Below are positions 1 to 8,997 of a DNA stretch of 64,000 nucleotides, piece by piece (the stretch's first letter is position 1; every line of letters starts with the position of its first letter). A program made the translations under genes and the position numbers. This stretch comes from Sedimentibacter sp. zth1 (GTDB lineage Bacteria > Bacillota > Clostridia > Tissierellales > Sedimentibacteraceae). The stretch is taken from positions 1,550,001 through 1,614,000 of the forward strand of contig NZ_CP071445.1 in assembly GCF_017352195.1 (NCBI RefSeq), read 5' to 3'. Below the pieces are notes generated by a model. That model saw nothing but the letters and a program-made list of their open reading frames with translations. It was not told where the DNA came from and did not search any database.

Positions 1-1067
1 ATTTGCCACCATGGATGACTATAATCATAACATATTTCTATTTCAACATTTGTTATTACAAATTCATCTTTTGATTTTAGACCCTTTCTTATATACTCCT
101 TAAGAGAATAATACAATTCATTTCTATTAATATGTACTAATGAATCCCAAAAATATTCTTTAACGTACTCTTTTTCCATAGCTTCATCGCTTTCAAGTTT
201 TTCAACTAACAACCTTGACCATTTCTCAGTATCACTAAAATGATTAAAATGCTCATTATCAATCCAAGTAGCTAAAGCTCCTTCGATACAACAATTGTCT
301 TCTTTGTTATATTTACCATTCTTGATATCTTCATATAATAAATTTTCAATTCTTAATCTAGCTACCTTATCTACTTTATACCAATACTTTGGATCAAATA
401 TTTTTAAAATAGTACTTATTTCTATATGAGATGAAGCATATATTAATTCTTGACTAATCACTTTATATAATCTATCAATTTCATCTTCCTCTAAATTTTC
501 TTGCAAAGAATGCATAAACCATGACAAATTATAAATATCTCCTTTATCTCTATCTAAAACTATAGAAATAGCAATATTTATACGTTGTCTTTTTGGTATT
601 TCTTTAACTAATAAATCACAATATTCTTTACTTTTAACAAAATGTTTATCATATACTTTCTTTAGAAAATCTTTTTCTTCGAAACTTAATTTTGACTTAT
701 CAATCAACTTTAATAAATAATCAATAAAAAATATTATTGTATCTGCTACTTTCTTTGAATCATTATATTTATCATGACTTCTTGGATTTCTTATTGCAAT
801 ATATAAACCTCTAATTATATCTTGAATTCCCTTTTGTTCATTTTTTTCAGAATCTGTTTGTAGTTTGTTTATTTTAATGCGAGGATTATCACCACCAAAT
901 GCTTGTCCAACTAAAGTTACTCCATCACCCTCTAATCCTGTTTTATTTCTTATTATTTCAGTAAGTACGTGCATAGAATCTAATATTGCACTAGAATAAC
1001 TTTCATTATAATAATTTTTTTCTATTGCTTCTTTTAAATCTATACCTAAATCAGTATCTATGTTCAT
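1..1067 (-). CDS. TIGR02391 (Ymh)-like protein, 3' end outside window
   Basis: The frame is open from the ATG at 1067 to the left edge, giving 355 codons without a stop, so the C-terminus is missing. A Shine-Dalgarno AAGGTG lies just upstream. The N-terminal half has the pattern of the TIGR02391/Ymh family: a helical stretch ending in a GLYIAIRNPRSHD-like motif at about residues 80-92. That RNPR(S/A)H signature is typical of proteins found near defence and restriction genes. The C-terminal half is helical and not recognised. It is the lowest-coordinate cassette seen here and its attC lies outside the window. Family assignment is from the motif only and the function is unknown. Confidence 0.6.
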   Translation of the reverse strand, partial: MNIDTDLGIDLKEAIEKNYYNESYSSAILDSMHVLTEIIRNKTGLEGDGVTLVGQAFGGDNPRIKINKLQTDSEKNEQKGIQDIIRGLYIAIRNPRSHDKYNDSKKVADTIIFFIDYLLKLIDKSKLSFEEKDFLKKVYDKHFVKSKEYCDLLVKEIPKRQRINIAISIVLDRDKGDIYNLSWFMHSLQENLEEDEIDRLYKVISQELIYASSHIEISTILKIFDPKYWYKVDKVARLRIENLLYEDIKNGKYNKEDNCCIEGALATWIDNEHFNHFSDTEKWSRLLVEKLESDEAMEKEYVKEYFWDSLVHINRNELYYSLKEYIRKGLKSKDEFVITNVEIEICYDYSHPWWQ

Positions 1068-1095
1068 ATTATATCACCTTTCAAATAATAATTTC

Positions 1096-1231
1096 GCCTA
1101 ACGTCCTGGTGTTAACGACGTTTCATAATCGGACCGTATAAGGTTGTCCCCAAAGTACGATGATGAAATGTGGTGCTGACTTGCCCTATCAACGTTCCCC
1201 TTAGCACCCTTGCGTGAACACGTTGTTATGT
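1096..1231 (-). repeat. attC site, class D (short)
   Basis: R' side GCCTAAC at 1096-1102 and R'' side GTTATGT at 1225-1231 on the plus strand. Internal arms hold TCATAATCGGAC against GATGATGAAATG. It terminates the cassette of the membrane protein at 1226-2338, whose TAA stop lies inside the R'' box. Confidence 0.85.
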
Positions 1232-2338
1232 GATGGATTCCATGGAAACTTCCTTATAATTCTTGAAGTTTTTTACAATCCTCTTTACATCAGATTTGTT
1301 TTTTATATAAGTATTCATAATTTGACTCCTCTGAATAAATTTATCTATTCTAGGAATATTCAAATTACACAATAATATTATTCTAAATTTCAAATAACTT
1401 CTCATACTATCATCTATTGTCTTTTTAAAACTTAAACGGATAAACATTACTTCATATCTAGCATAAATAACATATAAATAATTAAATACTATTAACGCTA
1501 TGGAAAGCAACGGTGGTAACATCAATTCTTTAACCAAAGAAGTAATATCAATCTCTTTCCAATTTACAATTATAAGATTTATTGAATTATATATGTATAT
1601 AACACCTATTATTACAATAATAATTTCTAGAAATTTCTTAGTATTCTGATAACTAGGCTCATTAAATTCAGGTTTAACATCTATCAATGCAATCATACTA
1701 CTAATTAAAAAAACAAAAAGTAGAAATATAACCTCTACCCAAAAGGATAATGCATATAAGTTTGTTACAAATTGCAGTACTACTACTATCTTTATATTAT
1801 CTTTTACTACATTAATGAAAAAAGATAAATCTTTTGCTTTATCCATAGCTCTAAAAGACGCTATTATTGCTACAGTAAAAAACCAAATAACTGTAGATTT
1901 AAGTAAACTTACATTCCAAAAACCCAATAAATATAATAGGTATACAATAAAACAAGAATATGCAACCATTTGTAATAGCATAAATATTAATTTCTTAGCA
2001 AATAATGCCTTAACTACACTACCAAAAGATTTTCGTATATTTTTTGAAGAAAATATAATAACTAACAAAATAAATATCCAAAAAATAATTGCTAATTCTC
2101 TATTATTGAAAATTTCGTTGATATTAGAGTACTCTTCTCTAATGCTATTTAAACATACTACAATAAATTTATTTATCCTTCCAATAACTATCATAAACCT
2201 ACTTATATAATCAAGAATAAACTCTTTAGTCCTGTAATAATAAAAAAACAAGCAAAATGATAAACTACTCAAAATAAAAATTATAAAAAATTCAAGAATA
2301 GCTACCCTTTTGAAAAATTTAATTTTATTCGAATTCAA
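1226..2338 (-). CDS. Polytopic membrane protein, unknown function
   Basis: A protein of about 370 residues with roughly seven or eight hydrophobic segments and no recognised catalytic motif. The frame opens with a GTG at 2371 inside the attC, but the better start is TTG at 2338, six bases after AGAGGTG; this start puts the attC outside the coding region. The stop codon TAA at 1226-1228 is part of the R'' core of the next attC, so gene and recombination site overlap directly. The C-terminal 60 residues are charged and probably cytoplasmic. It is a single-gene cassette. Function is not recognised. Confidence 0.7.
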   Translation of the reverse strand: MNSNKIKFFKRVAILEFFIIFILSSLSFCLFFYYYRTKEFILDYISRFMIVIGRINKFIVVCLNSIREEYSNINEIFNNRELAIIFWIFILLVIIFSSKNIRKSFGSVVKALFAKKLIFMLLQMVAYSCFIVYLLYLLGFWNVSLLKSTVIWFFTVAIIASFRAMDKAKDLSFFINVVKDNIKIVVVLQFVTNLYALSFWVEVIFLLFVFLISSMIALIDVKPEFNEPSYQNTKKFLEIIIVIIGVIYIYNSINLIIVNWKEIDITSLVKELMLPPLLSIALIVFNYLYVIYARYEVMFIRLSFKKTIDDSMRSYLKFRIILLCNLNIPRIDKFIQRSQIMNTYIKNKSDVKRIVKNFKNYKEVSMESIT

Positions 2339-2369
2339 ATTATCACCTCTTAAAATAGTGTAATCTTTC

Positions 2370-2572
2370 ACATAACGTTTCTGTGTTCACGACGTTTCTC
2401 CACCTTTAGAAGGAGTTGCTCATGCCCTGTTAAGGGCTAATGCTACGACTGGCGCGACGCGCTTAGGTTGAGGAATGTGGTGCTGACTTTCTTCTTGCTG
2501 GAGCTTTCTTCTTTTGACTTACTATCCAGCTGACTTTCCCCTAGCACCCTTGCGGGAACACGTTGTTATGTG
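2370..2572 (-). repeat. attC site, class B (long, with nested hairpin)
   Basis: ACATAAC at 2370-2376 and GTTATGT at 2566-2572. The body has the class B arms CTCAACCTTTAG and CTTAGGTTGAGG, with an inner GCCCTGTTAAGGGC hairpin and a CGACTGGCGCGACGCG segment. It ends the cassette of the HExxH protein at 2641-3402. Confidence 0.85.
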
Positions 2573-2640
2573 TTTGAATGGTATCACTCTTCAATGACTA
2601 TCATTCGAAATTATGTTTTTCTCGTAAATTATTAAATATA

Positions 2641-3402
2641 TCAATACATGAAACTTCTAATTAATTTCTCGTTTTCTTTACATACTAAATATCCTTTTTC
2701 CATAAATTCATGTATTTCCATCTCAGTGTACATTTTATATAATATGTCTATCAAATATTTATCACCTATCTTTATCTTATAAAAATAGTCATAAATGCAA
2801 CCATGTTCAAAGTATGGATTTATAACACTTAATCTTTTATCACGCATTATCAATTCAGGTATTATTTCACTAAATATCCATTTCAAATGTGGTGATTCAT
2901 AATCCACTTTTTCATCATTAAAATATTCGTTCCATATCTCAAACCAAATAAAGTGTACTATTTCATGTAGTGCAACACCTAAAGCTCCTCTTTCGCTATT
3001 CAAATAACACACCTCAAAATTATGTGTATCTAAAAATCTTGGACAGATTGGATTCATATTTAAATAACCAATCATATCATTTAATTTATCTTTTAATTTA
3101 ATTCTAAAATTTTCTTCTAATGCTTCAGTTATAATTTCTTTATTAGTTTGCCAATGACTATTATACAAATTCTTTTTCTCTTCAAATAGATTAGTGTTAT
3201 TGTTATATACTTCTTTGAAAAGAGTTGATATATAATTTCTCTTTTCCAATTCATCTTTTAAATTATCATACATTCGAACATCTATTTGAGGATATAACCT
3301 AAATATTGAATTTTTAAAAAAATCTCCAGTTCCTTCATTTAAAAAACTAAAAATAGAATTAATCATATAATCAAAACTTGGAACTTCAAATTTTAATTTC
3401 AT
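2641..3402 (-). CDS. HExxH zincin-like putative metallopeptidase
   Basis: 253 residues. HEIVH at residues 146-150 is a zinc-metallopeptidase HExxH core, and E179 in a following helix (SEIIPE) is a plausible third zinc ligand, as in gluzincins. There is no signal peptide or membrane segment, so the protein should be cytoplasmic. The ATG at 3402 follows GGGGG. It is a single-gene cassette between two class B attC sites. The metallopeptidase fold is inferred from motif spacing, the substrate is unknown, and no close named family was recognised. Confidence 0.6.
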   Translation of the reverse strand: MKLKFEVPSFDYMINSIFSFLNEGTGDFFKNSIFRLYPQIDVRMYDNLKDELEKRNYISTLFKEVYNNNTNLFEEKKNLYNSHWQTNKEIITEALEENFRIKLKDKLNDMIGYLNMNPICPRFLDTHNFEVCYLNSERGALGVALHEIVHFIWFEIWNEYFNDEKVDYESPHLKWIFSEIIPELIMRDKRLSVINPYFEHGCIYDYFYKIKIGDKYLIDILYKMYTEMEIHEFMEKGYLVCKENEKLIRSFMY

Positions 3403-3462
3403 ACCATTACCCCCTAAATATATTTACCATAAATCTATTCTCTGAAATGATACCATTCTTTC

Positions 3463-3663
3463 ACATAACGTCCCTTTGTTCCCGACGTTTCTCAACCTTT
3501 AGAAGGAGTCGCTCATGCCCTGTTAAGGGCTAATGCGACGACTGTCGCGACGCGCTTAGGTTGGGGAATGTGGTGCTGACTTGCTTCATGCTGGCTCGTC
3601 CTTTTTTAACTTGCTCTCCAGCTGACTTTCCCCTAGCACCCTTGTGGGAACATATTGTTAGGT
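3463..3663 (-). repeat. attC site, class B
   Basis: ACATAAC at 3463-3469 and GTTAGGT at 3657-3663, with the same nested hairpins as the site at 2370. It ends the cassette of the Abi_C-like protein at 3684-4679. Confidence 0.85.
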
Positions 3664-3683
3664 GTTATTTTCCCCATGCCCCA

Positions 3684-4679
3684 TTAGCAACGCTTCCAAC
3701 CTTTATTTTCTCTCCAACTAGCTAATATGAACTCTGATATTGTTTTAGCAGAATTTACTGCTAGAATAGCATGTCTTTTAGCAGCTTTATATCTATGGTT
3801 TTTACCTTTACCATGTGCATCACTCATATTATTCCTCATTCCTGAAAGACCACCTACTATACTAAAAAAACCTGAGCAAATTTGTTTAATAGCGTCATCC
3901 TCATAACAACTTGGTGACATATTTAGAACCTTTGATACACTTTTATATAATTTTATTAAGTTTCCATCCTCTTTGTAGTTTTCATTACATTCATCAAGAA
4001 TATGAATACATACAGTTTCAATTAATGTACGAGCATTAGTAATTGCACCATCATAATCTCCATCTCTTACCTTATCATTACATTTTTCTATTTGCTGATT
4101 TATGTATTCATTGTTTTGATTGCTTAATTCTTTATCGCTAACAAAACTAATTTTTTCTTTTAAGCCAATATCTTCAGCAATTCTCAACAAAATACTTTCA
4201 TTACTAATATCACTTAATATTTCCTTGACATATATTCTTTTACTACTTACTCCCTCACAAGGATTAAAATCTACATCATAACCTTTTAATAATACATTTA
4301 TATCACTAGTGGTCATCTCTTCCTGTAATCTACATGCAATAGACTCGATAACGTCCAGACGTTCAAGAGGGTTAAGATTCTCCCCTTCATGTACATTTGA
4401 TGGACTATTAAAATAATCTTCTAACTCTCCTATAATGTTACCTAAATCACTATAAAGATCAAATGCTTCATAGATAGTTTCAATTCTGTCATCCAATGCT
4501 TGTAATTTATCTCTTAACGCAATATCGTTAATATGCTTAGAATTAAACTTACATTTTTTTACTAAATCTTTAAGTGAATAGACAACGCTTGTCTGTATAT
4601 CAGGGTCATCACTAGGACCGCATAATTTAAAATCTTTATACATGGATATTATGTTTAAAAATTTATCTTTATCATACAT
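3684..4679 (-). CDS. Abortive-infection C-terminal (Abi_C)-like protein
   Basis: 331 residues. The C-terminal 140 residues resemble the abortive infection C-terminus domain (Pfam Abi_C): a helical stretch with AITNARTLIETVC, then RNNMSDAHGKG followed by a conserved helix. This RN..SDAHG pattern is typical of that domain. The N-terminal 190 residues are helical and charged and were not assigned. The start at 4679 has a perfect AGGAGG seven bases upstream. It is a single-gene cassette. A phage-defence role by host dormancy or death is known for some Abi families but is inference here. Confidence 0.65.
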   Translation of the reverse strand: MYDKDKFLNIISMYKDFKLCGPSDDPDIQTSVVYSLKDLVKKCKFNSKHINDIALRDKLQALDDRIETIYEAFDLYSDLGNIIGELEDYFNSPSNVHEGENLNPLERLDVIESIACRLQEEMTTSDINVLLKGYDVDFNPCEGVSSKRIYVKEILSDISNESILLRIAEDIGLKEKISFVSDKELSNQNNEYINQQIEKCNDKVRDGDYDGAITNARTLIETVCIHILDECNENYKEDGNLIKLYKSVSKVLNMSPSCYEDDAIKQICSGFFSIVGGLSGMRNNMSDAHGKGKNHRYKAAKRHAILAVNSAKTISEFILASWRENKGWKRC

Positions 4680-4735
4680 TACATTACCTCCTGGTATAGT
4701 GCATAAAACTTTGCTTTAAACATGGGGAATATTTC

Positions 4736-4881
4736 CCCTAACGGTCTTGTGTTCACGATGTAACTGAACCGGACACAATAGCTAGACCGTCTTGGCGGTG
4801 GTCACACCCGGTGAAGTGATGTGGTCTGACTTGCCTACTTGACGCTACTTCTAAGACCCTTGCGTGAACATGTTGTTATAT
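4736..4881 (-). repeat. attC site, class A
   Basis: CCCTAAC at 4736-4742 and GTTATAT at 4875-4881. The class A body has CTGAACCGGACA, the GACCGTCTTGGCGGTGGTC hairpin and CACCCGGTGAAGTG. It ends the cassette of the lipoprotein at 4944-5417. Confidence 0.88.
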
Positions 4882-4943
4882 GTAGTTAAAAACTCACACT
4901 TAAAAACTTTCAGCAACTTTAATTGAATCTTTTTATATATTTG

Positions 4944-5417
4944 TTACCACTCAATATTAATTTTTCCTTTAGCGTTATCCCCTGTTAAAACAACTTTTAT
5001 CTGGTTATCACTACTTGTTAAGTTTAAAGTAGTACCAAAAGTATGTATTTGAATATTCCCTGACTTTGGATTTTCCTTCTTTAGTTTTTCAAGTTCGCTT
5101 TTGTATTCTTCTTCCGTTATTACTATTTCTTCTAGCTTATTGTTTTTCGAATCTCTAAATTCTAATGTTAATGTACCTTCTGTAATAATATATTCAATAT
5201 CAAATTTATACGTTTTATTCTTTTTAACTACAAAACTTCTTATATCTTCACCATCTAGTAATTCAAATTCCATCTTTATACTTCCATACTTTAGTTCTTC
5301 TTTAATTTCTTTATGGTTAGCTATACTTTCTATTTTAATTTCTTTATCAATTATACTACAACCAGTTACTAATACACTTATCAATAAAATATATAATATA
5401 TATTTCATTCTTTTCAA
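4944..5417 (-). CDS. Putative lipoprotein, unknown function
   Basis: About 157 residues with a type II signal peptide: a hydrophobic run ending in the lipobox LVTGC, so it is predicted to be lipid-anchored outside the membrane. The rest is beta-rich with a lysine/glutamate helix in the middle. Two upstream codons (GTG, ATG) are possible, but TTG at 5417, spaced nine bases from AAAGGTG, fits best. It is a single-gene cassette and no family was recognised. Confidence 0.65.
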   Translation of the reverse strand: MKRMKYILYILLISVLVTGCSIIDKEIKIESIANHKEIKEELKYGSIKMEFELLDGEDIRSFVVKKNKTYKFDIEYIITEGTLTLEFRDSKNNKLEEIVITEEEYKSELEKLKKENPKSGNIQIHTFGTTLNLTSSDNQIKVVLTGDNAKGKINIEW

Positions 5418-5511
5418 TCTAAACATCACCTTTCATTATACATACTACATTTTTATTCTATAAAATTTAATATATCTACTTAGAAATACTCTGATATGAG
5501 TTTTCAATTTC

Positions 5512-5700
5512 ATATAACGTCCCTTTGTTACTGACGTTTCTCAGCGTTACAGGTGTTCTGCGACCCTAGATAACTCCTATCTTGGGTTGCAGGACACCGA
5601 CTCGGTTAGCTGAGGAATGTGGTGCTGGCTTGTCTGCTTTGACTAACTGTACCAGCTGACGTTCCCTCTAAGCACCCGTAGCTGTAACATATTGTTATCT
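5512..5700 (-). repeat. attC site, class C (15-bp internal deletion)
   Basis: ATATAAC at 5512-5518 and GTTATCT at 5694-5700. The class C body has an inner hairpin around GACCCTAGATAACTCC and arms CAGCGTTACAGG / GACTCGGTTAGCTG. Compared with the near-identical site at 63455-63659 it lacks about 15 bases after GTGGTGCTG, flanked by repeated GCTG, as expected for slippage. Confidence 0.88.
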
Positions 5701-6041
5701 GTAGGTCAATATAAATCTTTACTATTTATTCACGTACCTTAATTCTCTATCTTATTCATCATAATTTTATTTTATATAAGACATATCGCTCATCTTTCTT
5801 ATTAACCTTTTTCCTGAATCATTTAATATTAAATACGAAACTCCACCTGCTAAACCAAATACTTCAGCTTTATTTAGCACTTCAATTTCCAATCCCAAAA
5901 ACATCGTGTTAAATACACTTAATAAATCTCCATGCGATACAATGATTATTACTTCATCTTCACTTTGCATAATTTCTGTAAAGAAAGGTTCTAATCTGTT
6001 CCATTCATCTCTACGACTTTCTGCGTCTGAAAATAACCTAT
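5641..6041. repeat. Duplicated cassette segment, copy 1
   Basis: This stretch is the same by eye as 63600-64000, at an offset of 57959 bases. It covers the end of the attC, the 3' spacer and the C-terminal part of the phosphatase gene. The second copy runs off the window, so the full duplication may be longer. Confidence 0.9.
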
Positions 6042-6375
6042 CATCAACAGTCTTTTCTTGTACTTCTACATTTTCTTTTAACCATTTTACAGATTTGCCA
6101 CAACATTTCCCTAGGTTTCTCTCTCTTAATTCCTTTTTTAATATAGGAGTTACTTCTATGTGTTGTCCAACTATTTCAGCTGTTTGCTTTGCCCTAGTTA
6201 AGTCTGATGAATACATTTTAATTTTCTGATTTTTTAATTCTTCTTTTAAATTTTCACCTATTTTATGTGCTTGTTTTACTCCTAATTCTGATAATTCCCA
6301 ATCTGTCCATGAACCAACCATACCGTTTGTATGATGTATTGATTGTGTGTGTTGCACCGTAATAATTTTTTTCAT
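5767..6375 (-). CDS. Histidine phosphatase family protein
   Basis: About 202 residues. It follows the histidine phosphatase (phosphoglycerate mutase-like) plan. The N-terminal catalytic motif, usually RHG, reads QHTQS, followed by HHTNGMVGSW. SSDLTRAKQTAE carries the conserved arginine, RERNLG the acidic loop, and VSHGD the second histidine. The Gln in place of the first Arg occurs in some members of the family but weakens any claim of activity. ATG at 6375 follows GAGGAG; a second in-frame ATG lies two codons upstream. A second copy of this cassette begins at 63726. Confidence 0.8.
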   Translation of the reverse strand: MKKIITVQHTQSIHHTNGMVGSWTDWELSELGVKQAHKIGENLKEELKNQKIKMYSSDLTRAKQTAEIVGQHIEVTPILKKELRERNLGKCCGKSVKWLKENVEVQEKTVDDRLFSDAESRRDEWNRLEPFFTEIMQSEDEVIIIVSHGDLLSVFNTMFLGLEIEVLNKAEVFGLAGGVSYLILNDSGKRLIRKMSDMSYIK

Positions 6376-6485
6376 ATGCATCTCCTCATATTAAATTTTC
6401 TACATAACATTTATTACTGTTTATGTAGCTGTTGTACTATCAAATTGCTATTAATATTAATTCTCTGAAATTATATTGTTCTTTC

Positions 6486-6656
6486 AGATAACGGTCTGGT
6501 GTTCACGACGTTTCCCAGCGTTACAGGTAGTTTTCAAAGCTTAGATAGCTCTTATCTTAGCTTTGAGGACTACCGACTCGGTTAGCTGGGGAATGTGGTG
6601 CTGACTTTCCCTATCAACGTTCCTCTAGGCACCCTTGCGTGAACATGTTGTTAGGC
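6486..6656 (-). repeat. attC site, class C
   Basis: AGATAAC at 6486-6492 and GTTAGGC at 6650-6656. The inner hairpin pairs CAAAGCTTAGAT with ATCTTAGCTTTG. It ends the frameshifted cassette at 6683-7851. Confidence 0.88.
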
Positions 6657-6682
6657 GTAGTTAAACATAACTAAAAACATCG

Positions 6683-7851
6683 TTATACATCTTTTTTTAT
6701 GTAAAATTCCATTTTATTTATATACTCATCAAGAGTAATTTTATCGTATACTTTTTTTAATGCAATTGAAATAGGAATAGTTGCAGACGCTAATACATTA
6801 TGATTGTCATCAACGATACATACTTTAACTTTATTAAACTTATCTCTAACATAATCATCATCATAAAGAGCACATGACAGTTTATCTAAACACTGCGATG
6901 CATGTGCTAATGATGATTCTACATCACTATTATATTTACCTTTCACATTTAATCCAAAAGTGTCATCTGCCTCTTCACATGATATATACTGAAAACCTAC
7001 AATTTGCATGTTCTGAATAATACTTAACAATGAGGATTCAAATCTAATGTTTATGTTATCAGTTCCACCTAACTCCGTAACTATATCTTCTATGTAATTT
7101 AAAGTAAACAATACTTGTGCAAGTCGGAGCACTCCATATATATCTACAATCCAATGTAATATTGTGTAAAAGTCATCATATGAAAATCTAAGTGTATGAA
7201 TATTATTTTTTCCATACATAACTTCTATGCTATCTTTATTAATAATGAAGGATTTGTGTGCTGATATATTTCTCCATTGATTTGTCGATACTGAGAATAT
7301 TGGATCCTCAAGAAATAATTTTGTATCACTTTTTACTATTCCAGCAAAACTACTTATTAATTGACCAAAGTCTAATTTTGAGTTATCGGTAATAGATTGA
7401 CGAAACTTAAAGTTAACAAATTTATCAAGTAATATTAATCGAGGTTTAAAACAACCTTCTAATATCTATCAATAACTTTAAAATAGTAACTTATTTTATC
7501 CCTATCTGAAAATTTTTTGTAATCAGGTTGTGTCAAAAAATTTATCATCCATTTCATATCTGTATTGGATATTTCATTAAATGAATCAGCCAATACTTTG
7601 ATTATTTTTTGTTTATCTATATTCAAACAGTCTTTATAAAGATTAAATGTCCAATCAAACAGTTTTAAATATTCAGGTTTTGTGCAAAATTTTATGTAAT
7701 TAATTATCTCGGTTCTCAATATTTCTTTGTTCTTTTCAAAAACCATCTCATTTGAAAAATATTTTTTAAGTTTTGTATTAATTAACTTATTCCAGTCATC
7801 AATCGAAATTTCATGATTAAAGGGTAAATTATCAAATATTCTTTTTTCCAT
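6683..7851 (-). pseudogene. Frameshifted cassette gene, unknown family
   Basis: One gene appears to be split. The first part starts with ATG at 7851 after GGAGTTG and reads 130 residues to a TAG at 7459. Coding-like sequence then continues in another frame from about 7465, with no start codon, through a region containing NISAHKSF and on to the stop at 6683. The segment 7219-7459 is open in that second frame, so the later ATG at 7219 is not the true start. Both cassette ends match as one unit (GTTAGGCG at each). The restored product would be about 389 residues, largely helical, not recognised. A sequencing indel at about 7459 is the alternative. Confidence 0.7.
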
Positions 7852-7875
7852 TATTTCAACTCCTTTATTAATTTC

Positions 7876-8053
7876 GCCTAACGGTCTTGTGTTCACGACG
7901 TCGCTGAACCGGACATCATAGCTAGACCATCTTGGCGGTGCTCGCACCCGGTGAAGTGATGTGGTCTGACTAGACCACTGCTTGACTTTCTTCCTTGACT
8001 CTCATACTCGCTGACGTTCCCTCAAGACCCAAAGCGTAAACATGTTGTTATAT
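7876..8053 (-). repeat. attC site, class A
   Basis: GCCTAAC at 7876-7882 and GTTATAT at 8047-8053, with class A arms and the GCGGTGCTCGCACC hairpin. The spacer before AAGACCC is longer than usual and adds about 30 bases. It ends the P-loop kinase cassette. Confidence 0.88.
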
Positions 8054-8080
8054 GTTTAAGTTTCCATCAGCTCCAAAGAC

Positions 8081-8635
8081 TTACCCTAACATCTGTTTAT
8101 CTAAATAATCTAATATTTCTTGTATTATTTTATCTTGTACTTGATTACCTTCAATAACCAAATCACAAGTTGGTTTAACTGTTTTTAACATTTCTAGATA
8201 ACATACTCTACCATAATTCAAATAACATCTTATATCATCCAATATATCTTTGTTCAAAGAGTTTTCATGATCTCTAAGTAATCTTCTAGACATTGCCACA
8301 TCTAATGGCGTATCTAAAAATATTGAAACATCTATGTAATTACCAATATCATCTTTGACATAAGAAAACGGATAATCTAATAATATCCATTCAAGTGTTT
8401 TTTCAGAAGATATTATTTCTTTTATATCATCAATTAATGGAGTTAATATATATTCACTATAATCTGCCCCTCTTTGAACCCAATCAATTATTTCCTTTGG
8501 ACAATCAAAGTCATATTCATCAAAATGTAATGAAATAGAATTAGGTAGTATTTCTTTCAATTTTTCTATTATTGTAGTTTTACCACCACCTGAAACTGCT
8601 GATATTGAAAGAACTATAGGTTTTTTCATATTCAT
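8081..8635 (-). CDS. P-loop small-molecule kinase-like protein
   Basis: 184 residues. Residues 10-22 hold a Walker A loop, SAVSGGGKTT, followed by a helix. HFDEYDFD is a Walker-like acidic motif, LLDYPFSY resembles the hydrophobic strand of nucleoside/uridine kinases, and SRRLLRD provides a lid-type arginine cluster. This fits a cytoplasmic AAA/uridine-kinase-like phosphotransferase. The substrate cannot be read from sequence; both nucleoside salvage and drug phosphorylation are possible. ATG at 8635 follows GAGGAAAA. It is a single-gene cassette whose two ends share AGTTTCCATCA in inverted orientation. Confidence 0.7.
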   Translation of the reverse strand: MNMKKPIVLSISAVSGGGKTTIIEKLKEILPNSISLHFDEYDFDCPKEIIDWVQRGADYSEYILTPLIDDIKEIISSEKTLEWILLDYPFSYVKDDIGNYIDVSIFLDTPLDVAMSRRLLRDHENSLNKDILDDIRCYLNYGRVCYLEMLKTVKPTCDLVIEGNQVQDKIIQEILDYLDKQMLG

Positions 8636-8757
8636 TTTTTCCTCTTTTCTAGATATACTGTTAAATTAATGTAAGAATTTATCAATCCATATTATAATAA
8701 ATAAACATAACCACATTAAAAGCGAAGACTCTGCTCTGATATGATGGAAACTGTTTC

Positions 8758-8904
8758 ATATAACGTCTATGTGTTCACGACGTCGCTGAAACGGACCCAC
8801 CTGACTTTCCGTCTTGGCGGTGCTCGCACCCGGTGAAGTGATGTGGTCTGACTTGCCCCTTGAACGTTCCCGCTAAGACCCGAAGCGTGAACATGTTGTT
8901 ATAA
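8758..8904 (-). repeat. attC site, class A
   Basis: ATATAAC at 8758-8764 and GTTATAA at 8898-8904, with a standard class A body. It ends the cassette of the HEAQH protein. Confidence 0.88.
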
Positions 8905-8997
8905 GATGTGACGATTATTTTTCTCTATATCATTCGTGCAATATAACGGTTGTGAAGTATATACTTCTATAAAATACAATAAATTAAAATAATACTT

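Noticed and set aside
1815..2210. Plus-strand frame of 131 codons inside the membrane protein gene
   Set aside because: It is antisense to a coding frame with better start, membrane pattern and cassette position.
7859..7947. N-terminal extension of the 7459 frame into the attC (MRAPPRWSS...)
   Set aside because: Those codons translate the attC body; the ATG at 7851 has its own ribosome binding site.
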